NCBI GenBank assembly: GCA_020724325.1
Contig: DYHC01000109.1
Coordinates: 1 to 6,904 of the forward strand
Reading direction: 5' to 3'
Source of the DNA: Melioribacter roseus
GTDB lineage: Bacteria; Bacteroidota; Ignavibacteria; Ignavibacteriales; Melioribacteraceae
Length of the DNA stretch: 6,904 bases
Notes under the pieces: generated by a model
What the model saw: the letters and a program-made list of their open reading frames with translations, nothing else
Told to the model about the DNA's origin: nothing
Databases searched by the model: none
Translations under genes and position numbers: made by a program
In this document: positions 1 through 5,908 of the stretch, in pieces
Numbering within the stretch: position 1 is the first letter of the stretch
Layout of the letters: each line of letters begins with the position of its first letter

Positions 1-1574
1 CCGAATTCAGGAACGGTTCCAACAGCAACGCGCGAACGAGGAATATTCCTTTGAGCCGGCTCTTCAACTTTTACAAAATCTGGACGGATGTCAAATTTTT
101 GGACCGCATCTGCAATAGAATAGACATAGTTAATGACATCTGCTTGACCGTCGAAATTTATTTTATCTGCATCATCGGATGGTTTGTGATAATCAGTGTG
201 AGTACCTGTAAACAAGAATAGAACAGGAATGTTCTTATTTGTGAATGCTTGATGATCGCTTCCGCCAGAGCCGCCGTCGTTAAGTGCTAATTTGAAATTA
301 TAATTGTTCTTCTCATTTAGGAGTTCTTTCCATTTCGATGAAGTTCCAGCACCAATTACAGTCAATGACCTCTCATCATTAAGCCGACCTACCATGTCCA
401 TATTGAACATAGCAATAATTTTATCGATAGGAACAGGGGAATTATTAGTAAAATAAGTTGAACCAAGTATTCCGAGTTCTTCGCCACTAAAAGCAATATA
501 AATTATGCTTCGTTTAAGTTCATTTTTATGCGCTCCAAATTTTTCAGCTAATTCTAACAGTCCGGTTGTTCCAGAAGCATTATCATCTGCGCCATTGTGG
601 ATTTGAGGTTCGCTGCCCTTATACATTGAAGAAGATCTAAGGTGATCTACTCCAAGATGATCGTAATGAGCCCCGATTACTAAATATTCATTTTTAAGAA
701 CGGGATCATTGCCTTCCAAAACACCTATTACGTTTCTGCCAACTTTTTCAACTTCTTTAACTTCTGTTGAAAGTGTTACAATACTATTGTTTAATTGAAA
801 TGAAGAAGGTTTTTTCGTCTGGTCAATTTTTTTTTGAATCTCGAGTAAATTAACTGCTTCATCTTTTAAGAGACCAACAAGAATATTTCTTTTTATCTGA
901 AGAACAGAAAAATCCTTTATTGAACCGGCGCCATCGTATCGTAATTCCATCAATTGATCTTCATCGTTTTTGGGTAAGAAACCATTTACAAAAATAATTC
1001 CTGCGGCACCTTTGTCGCGGGCAGCAGAAGCTTTTTGTCTATAAGTTGAATACCGCTCAAATTCAGATTTAGCGTTATCATGCTCAGGGTGATAGCGCAG
1101 CGCAATAACTACTTTTCCTGTTACATCAATTCCTGCATAATCATCATAATTTAGTTTGGATGCAGATATTCCATAACCGACAAATACAAGAGTAGAAGAA
1201 ATATTTCTTTTACCTGAAAAAGGTGCTGTAATAAATTCATTCTTTACTATTAAATTTCTTTTCCTCTTGTTAGTTTCGATGGTTAGAGAGTTGGATTTAG
1301 TAAGTTCTACCTTTTCGATAAATGGAAATGATTGGAAATAACTTCCATTGATTAGGGGCAAAAGTCCATATGATTTGAATTGGTTACTGATATATTCACC
1401 TGCCAACTGTTCTTCTTTAGTTCCAGTAAATCTGCCATTCATTGCATCCGAGGCAAGGTAAAAAACATGGGCTTTTATATCTTTTGCAGTAATTTCAGAA
1501 TCTTTCCAGGTTTTCTGTGCAATTGCAGAACCTGAAAGAATAAAAAGAAATACTACATATAATAATCTCTTCAT
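1..1574 (-). CDS. Secreted M28-family zinc peptidase with PA insert, C-terminus cut by window edge
   Basis: Exported dizinc aminopeptidase/carboxypeptidase-like enzyme of family M28. 524 codons are visible and no stop is reached, so the gene continues beyond base 1. The ATG at 1574-1572 opens a clear signal peptide (MKRLLYVVFLFILSGSAIA, likely cut before Gln20), with GAGGAAG just upstream. A protease-associated (PA) domain occupies about residues 125-255 (GAAGIIFVNG at 189-198). The M28 metal and catalytic set is complete: His303 in GAHYDHLG, bridging Asp330 in NGADDNASG, catalytic Glu365 and ligand Glu366 in FSGEELG, Asp393 in FNMDMVGR, and His463 in HTDYHKPSDD. The last visible residues (VAVGTVPEF) look like the start of the PDZ domain that often ends such proteins; this is inferred. 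I read the frame through without a break. It probably digests peptides in the periplasm or outside the cell; substrate unknown. The upstream neighbour is an MBL-fold hydrolase 48 bases away, with no obvious functional link. Confidence 0.95.
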   Translation of the reverse strand, partial: MKRLLYVVFLFILSGSAIAQKTWKDSEITAKDIKAHVFYLASDAMNGRFTGTKEEQLAGEYISNQFKSYGLLPLINGSYFQSFPFIEKVELTKSNSLTIETNKRKRNLIVKNEFITAPFSGKRNISSTLVFVGYGISASKLNYDDYAGIDVTGKVVIALRYHPEHDNAKSEFERYSTYRQKASAARDKGAAGIIFVNGFLPKNDEDQLMELRYDGAGSIKDFSVLQIKRNILVGLLKDEAVNLLEIQKKIDQTKKPSSFQLNNSIVTLSTEVKEVEKVGRNVIGVLEGNDPVLKNEYLVIGAHYDHLGVDHLRSSSMYKGSEPQIHNGADDNASGTTGLLELAEKFGAHKNELKRSIIYIAFSGEELGILGSTYFTNNSPVPIDKIIAMFNMDMVGRLNDERSLTVIGAGTSSKWKELLNEKNNYNFKLALNDGGSGGSDHQAFTNKNIPVLFLFTGTHTDYHKPSDDADKINFDGQADVINYVYSIADAVQKFDIRPDFVKVEEPAQRNIPRSRVAVGTVPEF

Positions 1575-1576
1575 TA

Positions 1577-1583
1577 CTTCCTC
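1577..1583 (-). promoter_or_regulatory. Ribosome binding site of the M28 peptidase gene
   Basis: On the minus strand this reads GAGGAAG, with the GAGG core five bases before the ATG at 1574-1572. It is the best Shine-Dalgarno sequence in the window. It supports the chosen start, which also yields a well-formed signal peptide. Confidence 0.7.
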
Positions 1584-1622
1584 AAATATAATTGTTCAAA
1601 ACATTTGGAGAGCAAAATACTA

Positions 1623-2345
1623 CTAATCGGGCACATGAACCAAAAAATATTCCTTTGCAGTTAATCCTATTTTAGAAGCTTGTTCTACAGTCATATGTAG
1701 TTCACTGCCTAACTCATCTTTTGCACCAGCTTCAATTATTGCTAAATCAGAAAACCTTGCATTCTTCGCTAAGTTTTCTGAATATGCTGTATCACCGCCA
1801 TAGCAGATTGACTTCCCATCATATGTGAATTTAAAACCCATAGATGGAATCCTAATCGAAGTAATTCCATCTGGACCTAATTCTCTATGGTTAACCGAAA
1901 AAGGTTTTATTTTCATTGAGTTCTTAACAAAGCTTTTTTCACTTGTAACGGGTTTTAATATTATTGAATACGAAAGTTCTTTTCCATAAACTTTTTTGAA
2001 AGCATTATAAATACTAACTATTTCCACACAACCCTGAGGGAAGTAAATTGAAAGAGGGGATTTCCTTCTAAGTACAGATAAATAAGTTAGAAGCGACCAT
2101 ACACCTCCAACATGATCGTGATGACCATGACTAATAAAAATATCTGATACAAGTAAAATTATTTCAGGTCCGACATCCTGATTCAAATCTCTTAAAATTC
2201 CATCGCCCGGATCAATGATAAAAGCATTCTTGCTGGTTGTTAGCAATATACCTGTTGCAACATTTGGTATGGAGCAATAGATTTTAATAAAGAAATCGTC
2301 CTTGCGCCAGATTAAAGGGTATTTATGTAAGTTGGGTTGTTTCAT
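1623..2345 (-). CDS. MBL-fold metal-dependent hydrolase, RNase Z-like
   Basis: A 240-residue cytoplasmic protein (no signal peptide) of the metallo-beta-lactamase superfamily. Visible metal-site motifs are IIDPGDG at 43-49, the HxHxDH signature SHGHHDHVGG (His73, His75, Asp77, His78), His153 in VNHRELG, Asp185 in GGDTAYS, His217 in LHMTVEQA and His237 in LVHVPD. This order resembles RNase Z/ElaC-type and related phosphodiesterase or arylsulfatase-like enzymes, where the HxT..QA histidine and the last histidine complete the active site. All ligands are present, so it should be active with two metals. At 240 residues it is shorter than the roughly 300 of typical RNase Z, and no tRNA-binding exosite arm is evident, so tRNA 3' processing is doubtful; substrate unknown. 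The frame ends in tandem stops (TAG TAG). The ATG lies 5 bases after the feoB stop, so it is probably translated from the feo mRNA although no strong Shine-Dalgarno is visible. Confidence 0.9.
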   Translation of the reverse strand: MKQPNLHKYPLIWRKDDFFIKIYCSIPNVATGILLTTSKNAFIIDPGDGILRDLNQDVGPEIILLVSDIFISHGHHDHVGGVWSLLTYLSVLRRKSPLSIYFPQGCVEIVSIYNAFKKVYGKELSYSIILKPVTSEKSFVKNSMKIKPFSVNHRELGPDGITSIRIPSMGFKFTYDGKSICYGGDTAYSENLAKNARFSDLAIIEAGAKDELGSELHMTVEQASKIGLTAKEYFLVHVPD

Positions 2346-2350
2346 AAAAT

Positions 2351-4384
2351 CTAAATTACAATCTGTGCTACAATTCTACTTATAATGAAGGCAGTAACCC
2401 AGGTGCCAGCCCAAACAATCAATCCTTCTTTTAATCCGCGTTCTTTTAGCATTACAACAAAAGATGCAATACATGGAACGAACAATGTAATTGTAATAAT
2501 GGCAACTGTAATTTGCATAGCTGATAATTGCAAGTCGAATAACCCGGCAGCACCAAAATCTCTTCTAACCATACCCATCACAAATGCAGTGGCAGCTTCT
2601 TTGGGAAGTTTCAGCCATTGTGTTGTTAATGGTGCTAAAAAATCTTGCCAGATTTTTAGTATTCCGGTAATTTCAAAAATTCCAACTGCGAAAGCACCAA
2701 CGAAGAACCAGAAGCTCGCTTCTTTCATAAAACCCCAGCTTCTGTAATATGTTTTCTTAAAAACATTTTTAAGTTTTGGAATACCCATGATAGGTAAGTC
2801 TATCAATAGAGGAGTGTATTCGCCCGGTAATAATTTATTTAATATGGTGGAAAGCGTAATTAGAACACTTGATATTGCAAAGAGAAAGATCAATAAAGGC
2901 TGTAAACCAGCACCGCTTAAAAGTACGGTTATTACTGCTAACTGAGCAGAACAAGGTATTACAAATTGTAGAATAGCAGTAACAATTGATTTTTCTCTAT
3001 CGGAACCTAACAGACGTGTTGTAATATTTGCCATCGTAATACATCCAAAACCGAGCATTATTGGAATTACGGCTCTGCCGTTTAGCCCGATCTTATTAAA
3101 AGTTCTGTCCAACATTGTTGCTAAACGGGGTAAATATCCGCTGTCTTCAAGCAACGCCATCACAAAGTAAAACCCGAACACTAAAGGGAAGAGAAGAAAC
3201 AGTAAATAAGTAATAGTCATTGTTATCGCACCAAATTCACCGAAGAAAAGTCTTTCTATAGGATTACTGAAATGAAATTCTGAGGAAGCGCCAGGTTGGC
3301 TTGAATAATTGGAGAATTCCTCGCTAAGCATATTATCTGCGTTCTTTCCTTCAGGAAAATTAAATGTTGTTAAACTGATCAAATTTTCGTTTTCATCTTG
3401 AACACGGACATCAATTGTAGTTGAAGTATAATTGGCAACAAATGATTTAACTTTATATTCAAATATTTCTTTGCCAATCTTGTTTTCTGTAAAATCCACG
3501 ATTTGCTGAGAAACGAAATCTCCTATAAAGAAATAAATAAGTACAAGAATTAGAGCTAATATTGGTAAACCGGTTTTAGGATTAAGTGAAAGACGACCCA
3601 CTCTATTAAAGAACTCACCGGATTTAGTATCTTCATACTCAACCTGATCTACAATTTCGTTAACATTATTCCTTCTGTTTACATATATTTTTTCCCTTTC
3701 ATCTGGAGTTCCGCAAGTAACATTATACTTATTTGCTGTTCTTTCATCACCTTCTAAAATAAGTAATGCTTCCGCCTGTGGGATTGACTGCTCCATAATA
3801 TTTTGCAGCATAAAATGGAGATCGAGGCGTTGGTTTCCAACACGTGCGTCTTGAATTGCGGATTCTATCTTATCTAAACCGGTGTTATTAATTGCAGAAG
3901 TCTCAATTACTTGCACACCTAATAGTTCAGAAAGTTTTTTTGTATCAATTTTTATTTTTCGTTTTTTTATTTCGTCTGTAAAATTCAGCAAAACAGTTAT
4001 TCTTTTTCCCATATCAATAAGTTGAAGGGTTAGGAAGAGGTCCCTTTCAAGATGTAAAGCATTTACCACATTAATTATAATCTCCGAATCCAGAATAATC
4101 TCTTTTGCAACTCTTTCTTCTTCGTTAAATGAAGATACACCATAGATCCCCGGGGTATCAAAAATTTCCTTACCATAATAATTACTTTTTGTGATTGATA
4201 CGGTTGTGCCGGGAAAGTTCGAAACATCAACGTACATTCCGCTCATAAAATTAAATATGCAGGATTTACCGACATTTGGATTTCCAACCAGAACAGCTTT
4301 TTCTTTTATCTCATATTCGCTAACAGAATTTTCAAAAGTCACTCGGTCACTATTATTAGAATTGATAATATTATCAGATTTCAT
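2351..4384 (-). CDS. feoB: Ferrous iron transporter FeoB (RRDFGAAG-type subgroup)
   Basis: Inner-membrane Fe2+ transporter with a cytoplasmic GTPase. The 677 residues begin with a G domain: G1 GNPNVGKS at 34-41, G2 threonine in NFPGTT at 56-61, G3 DTPG at 76-79, G4 NFTD at 134-137, G5 SA at 163-164. A helical linker follows (about 182-260), then the membrane part: first helix near 272-290, a long extracytoplasmic loop to about 385, then further helices including LLEDSGYLPR at 411-420 and GLNGRAVIP at 433-441. The two gate segments read GFGCITMANITTR (445-457, Cys448) and IPCSAQLAV (476-484, Cys478), and the C-terminal half has MVRRDFGAAGL at 605-615 and LFVPCIASF at 634-642. These differ from the classical GC-VPAIMATR and CSARLPV wording but match, from memory, a FeoB subgroup of anaerobes. 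The E. coli protein is about 770 residues, so this one is shorter. It follows feoA by 8 bases, with AAAGG before the ATG. Confidence 0.97.
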   Translation of the reverse strand: MKSDNIINSNNSDRVTFENSVSEYEIKEKAVLVGNPNVGKSCIFNFMSGMYVDVSNFPGTTVSITKSNYYGKEIFDTPGIYGVSSFNEEERVAKEIILDSEIIINVVNALHLERDLFLTLQLIDMGKRITVLLNFTDEIKKRKIKIDTKKLSELLGVQVIETSAINNTGLDKIESAIQDARVGNQRLDLHFMLQNIMEQSIPQAEALLILEGDERTANKYNVTCGTPDEREKIYVNRRNNVNEIVDQVEYEDTKSGEFFNRVGRLSLNPKTGLPILALILVLIYFFIGDFVSQQIVDFTENKIGKEIFEYKVKSFVANYTSTTIDVRVQDENENLISLTTFNFPEGKNADNMLSEEFSNYSSQPGASSEFHFSNPIERLFFGEFGAITMTITYLLFLLFPLVFGFYFVMALLEDSGYLPRLATMLDRTFNKIGLNGRAVIPIMLGFGCITMANITTRLLGSDREKSIVTAILQFVIPCSAQLAVITVLLSGAGLQPLLIFLFAISSVLITLSTILNKLLPGEYTPLLIDLPIMGIPKLKNVFKKTYYRSWGFMKEASFWFFVGAFAVGIFEITGILKIWQDFLAPLTTQWLKLPKEAATAFVMGMVRRDFGAAGLFDLQLSAMQITVAIITITLFVPCIASFVVMLKERGLKEGLIVWAGTWVTAFIISRIVAQIVI

Positions 4385-4389
4385 AAAAA

Positions 4390-4394
4390 CCTTT
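4390..4394 (-). promoter_or_regulatory. Ribosome binding site of feoB overlapping the feoA stop codon
   Basis: On the minus strand the feoA stop TAA runs into AAAGG, which sits five bases before the feoB ATG at 4384-4382. The overlap suggests translational coupling of FeoA and FeoB and supports the chosen FeoB start. Confidence 0.55.
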
Positions 4395-4620
4395 ATTGAA
4401 GAATTACTTTAATTTTTTTTGCGAGATCGTAACCTACTGCTATTTCCTGCCTGTTCTTCTGGACGACAATAGTTCCACCTGGCAGTCTTTCTACACATTT
4501 AATTGTACCGCCTTCCGTTAATCCTAATCTTATTAATTGAGGTCGGATATCTCCTGAAGGTAAATTTAAAATGGTAACAATCTTTCCTTTTATGCCTTTA
4601 TCTAAAGTGCTATTAGACAT
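4393..4620 (-). CDS. feoA: Ferrous iron transport accessory protein FeoA
   Basis: A 75-residue SH3-like protein that binds the cytoplasmic side of FeoB and supports Fe2+ uptake. The family pattern is clear: an N-terminal strand GIKGKIVTI (9-17), then IRPQLIRLGLTEGGTI (25-40) corresponding to the usual RLxxLGLTPGxxI block, GGTIVVQ (48-54), and a final IAVGYDLAKKIKV (60-72) that closes the barrel. I chose the ATG at 4620-4618, not the TTG at 4659, because it gives the usual FeoA length; the longer form adds 13 unconserved residues that lie inside fur. The start overlaps the end of fur by 8 bases (ATGTCTAA contains both the FeoA ATG and the Fur TAA), and there is no Shine-Dalgarno, so translation is probably coupled to fur. 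feoB follows after 8 bases. Confidence 0.95.
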   Translation of the reverse strand: MSNSTLDKGIKGKIVTILNLPSGDIRPQLIRLGLTEGGTIKCVERLPGGTIVVQKNRQEIAVGYDLAKKIKVILQ

Positions 4621-5062
4621 TTTTATTTTGTTTGCAATTAGTATTTGAACATTTACCAAAAATATTGAATGAATGACCGGTTGATACGAAGCCGAGTTTT
4701 TCAGCGGCTTCTCTTACTATTACTTCTATTTGCGGTTCCGAAAATTCCTTTATTGTGCCGCAGTTGATGCATATAAGATGCTCGTGGCTATTTCTATTGA
4801 AATTAGACTCGTACCGGGTTTTATTTTCACCAAAATTTCTTTTAGAAAGTAAATCGCACGAGGCAAGAAGTTCTAATGTGTTATAGACAGTTGCACGCGA
4901 TACATTGGAACTGTTGCTTTTCATTTTTACGTAAAGCTCATCAGCTCCAAAATGCCCTTCATAGTCTAATGCGTAGTCTAAAACTTCGAATCTTTCTGGA
5001 GTAATTCTATGATTCTCTTTTTTTAGATACTGCCGAAATTCCTCTATTGCAGCTGCATGCAT
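4613..5062 (-). CDS. fur: Fur-family iron-responsive transcriptional regulator
   Basis: Dimeric metal-dependent repressor, 149 residues from the ATG at 5062-5060 (a TTG one codon upstream, at 5065, is a less likely start). The N-terminal winged helix has the family recognition helix SRATVYNTLELL (55-66). The C-terminal metal domain has HEHLICINCG (93-102, Cys98 and Cys101) and CSNTNC (138-143), giving the C-x2-C plus C-x4-C structural zinc site with the same spacing as E. coli Fur. Probable sensing ligands are His37 (EGHFGADELY), Glu85 (RYESNF), His93, His95, Glu106 and His130 (GHSFNIFGKC). Glu85 stands where peroxide-sensing PerR has a key Asp, which favours Fur over PerR. It heads the feo cluster and overlaps feoA by 8 bases, so it very probably controls iron uptake and its own expression. 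Zur or Mur specificity cannot be excluded from sequence alone. Confidence 0.93.
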   Translation of the reverse strand: MHAAAIEEFRQYLKKENHRITPERFEVLDYALDYEGHFGADELYVKMKSNSSNVSRATVYNTLELLASCDLLSKRNFGENKTRYESNFNRNSHEHLICINCGTIKEFSEPQIEVIVREAAEKLGFVSTGHSFNIFGKCSNTNCKQNKNV

Positions 5063-5199
5063 CAAAATTTGCTCACTATTTAGATTCAGTCTGCATAAAA
5101 TTAGTTTGTTTCTTGAATAAAATCAAATCAAATAACTATATCTGATTAAAAATTCTTGGTTGGATTAATTGGTGTCATACTCAGTAATTAATGTAAGAA
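5063..5199. other. Intergenic region between yigZ and fur, expected to hold the fur-feo promoter
   Basis: 137 very AT-rich bases. The promoter and any operator of the fur-feoAB cluster should lie here. I found no convincing classical Fur box, no sigma-70 pair, and no TAnnTTTG element facing fur. The short repetition at 5121-5133 (AATCAAATCAAAT) and the nested inverted repeat at 5151-5201 are the only visible structure. No Shine-Dalgarno stronger than GTGAGC, about ten bases before the fur ATG, is present. Confidence 0.5.
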
Positions 5200-5201
5200 T
5201 T
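5151..5201 (-). terminator. Possible weak terminator or operator: nested AT-rich inverted repeat after yigZ
   Basis: Outer arms AATTCTT (5151-5157) and AAGAATT (5195-5201) and inner arms ATTAATT (5164-5170) and AATTAAT (5186-5192) are perfectly complementary, with a 15-base loop and small unequal bulges between the two stems. The outer arm overlaps the yigZ stop codon, and on the minus strand the hairpin runs into a run of five T. The stem has only one G:C pair and the region is AT-rich, so chance is a real possibility. Confidence 0.25.
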
Positions 5202-5826
5202 ATAGATATACGTGAGTATTACTTACTGAAATTTTTACTTTAGAATGAGAATGAGCTGTGATTTCAGAGATAAATTTTTCGATGTCTGCTGATGGAATTA
5301 AACAGAATATTTTTGTTGATTCAGTAAATTCAGTTTTCTCTGTTTTGACTGCATATTTCGAAATCATTCGATGAACTATTTTAGAATGTTCGAAATCGAA
5401 GTACATAGCTGCACGCAAGTATAGTTGTTGCTGATATCTCTTAGTAAATTTTAAAACCTGAATTGCCGAGTTATAATATGTTTTGCCAAGAAGTCCAACA
5501 CCTAACTTAGTTCCACCAAAATATCTTGTAACAATTACAATCAGATTAAAAAGATTTTCGTGATTAATAGCATTCAAGATTCGAATACCGGCGGTTCCAT
5601 TCATCTCTCCATCATCAGAATATTTAATAATTCCATCGCTCAATTTATAAGCATAGCAATTATGAGAGGCATCAAAAAAATTCCTTTTTGTTTCCTTCAG
5701 GATTTTATTGGCAGTATCCGCAGATTCAACATGAAATGCTTGGGAAATAAAAAGCGAACTTTTCTCTTTTAATCGGAATTCGTTTTTTCCCAATATTGTT
5801 GTTATGTGGTTAGGGTATTGTTTCAA
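5200..5826 (-). CDS. yigZ: YigZ/IMPACT (UPF0029) family protein
   Basis: A 208-residue cytoplasmic protein of the widespread YigZ/IMPACT family, whose bacterial role is unsettled; eukaryotic relatives (IMPACT, YIH1) inhibit the kinase GCN2. The N-terminal UPF0029 domain (about 16-125) shows the family motifs ASHNCYAYKL (53-62), YSDDGEMNGTAG (69-80) and IVTRYFGGTKLGVG (98-111). The C-terminal part (about 138-200) corresponds to the ferredoxin-like DUF1949 domain. Total length is normal for the family. The start is TTG at 5826-5824: between an upstream in-frame TAA (5856-5854) and this codon there is no ATG or GTG, and the first internal ATG is at residue 75, inside the conserved domain. Slight departures are MNG where SGT-type wording (EPSGTAG) is common, and GLLGKTYY for the usual GGLVRAY. 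It is divergent from uvrA and upstream of fur; no functional link to iron is evident. Confidence 0.92.
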   Translation of the reverse strand: MKQYPNHITTILGKNEFRLKEKSSLFISQAFHVESADTANKILKETKRNFFDASHNCYAYKLSDGIIKYSDDGEMNGTAGIRILNAINHENLFNLIVIVTRYFGGTKLGVGLLGKTYYNSAIQVLKFTKRYQQQLYLRAAMYFDFEHSKIVHRMISKYAVKTEKTEFTESTKIFCLIPSADIEKFISEITAHSHSKVKISVSNTHVYL

Positions 5827-5908
5827 AAAATATATAATGGAAATTGATTTTAGTTATCCGTTTGTCTAAAATAACAAATTAAACTTTGGCAAATTTATCA
5901 AACTGGAC
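5827..5908. promoter_or_regulatory. Divergent intergenic region between yigZ and uvrA
   Basis: 82 AT-rich bases that must contain promoters for both genes, unless those lie within the coding parts. TATAAT occurs at 5833-5838 on the plus strand but without a -35 element at proper distance. On the minus strand TTGATA (5901-5896) could be a -35 for yigZ, and TAAATTTG (5897-5890) resembles the Bacteroidota -7 element, but neither has a good partner. No SOS (LexA-type) palindrome was recognised upstream of uvrA. Confidence 0.4.

Noticed and set aside
1583..1607. CAAAT...ATTTG palindrome between the hydrolase and peptidase genes as an operator
   Set aside because: Only five paired bases at the ends, with most inner positions mismatched; not distinguishable from chance in AT-rich DNA.
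2385..2747. Plus-strand open frame of 120 codons
   Set aside because: It lies opposite the C-terminal part of feoB, resembles no known protein, and feoB is unambiguous there.
4191..4412. Plus-strand open frame of 73 codons
   Set aside because: Antisense shadow of the FeoB G domain and the feoA-feoB junction; no domain and no initiation signal.
4621..4659. Longer FeoA starting at TTG 4659
   Set aside because: The 13 extra residues are not FeoA-like, lie inside fur, and the ATG at 4620 gives the usual family length.
5063..5199. Classical Fur box upstream of fur
   Set aside because: No 19-base match to the GATAAT-repeat pattern could be seen; TGATTT-like pieces are ordinary AT-rich sequence.
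5560..5772. Plus-strand open frame of 70 codons
   Set aside because: Antisense to the conserved UPF0029 domain of yigZ; composition-driven shadow.
5833..5838. TATAAT as a -10 box for uvrA
   Set aside because: No -35 hexamer 16-18 bases upstream, and the leader to the GTG would be about 70 bases of unremarkable sequence.
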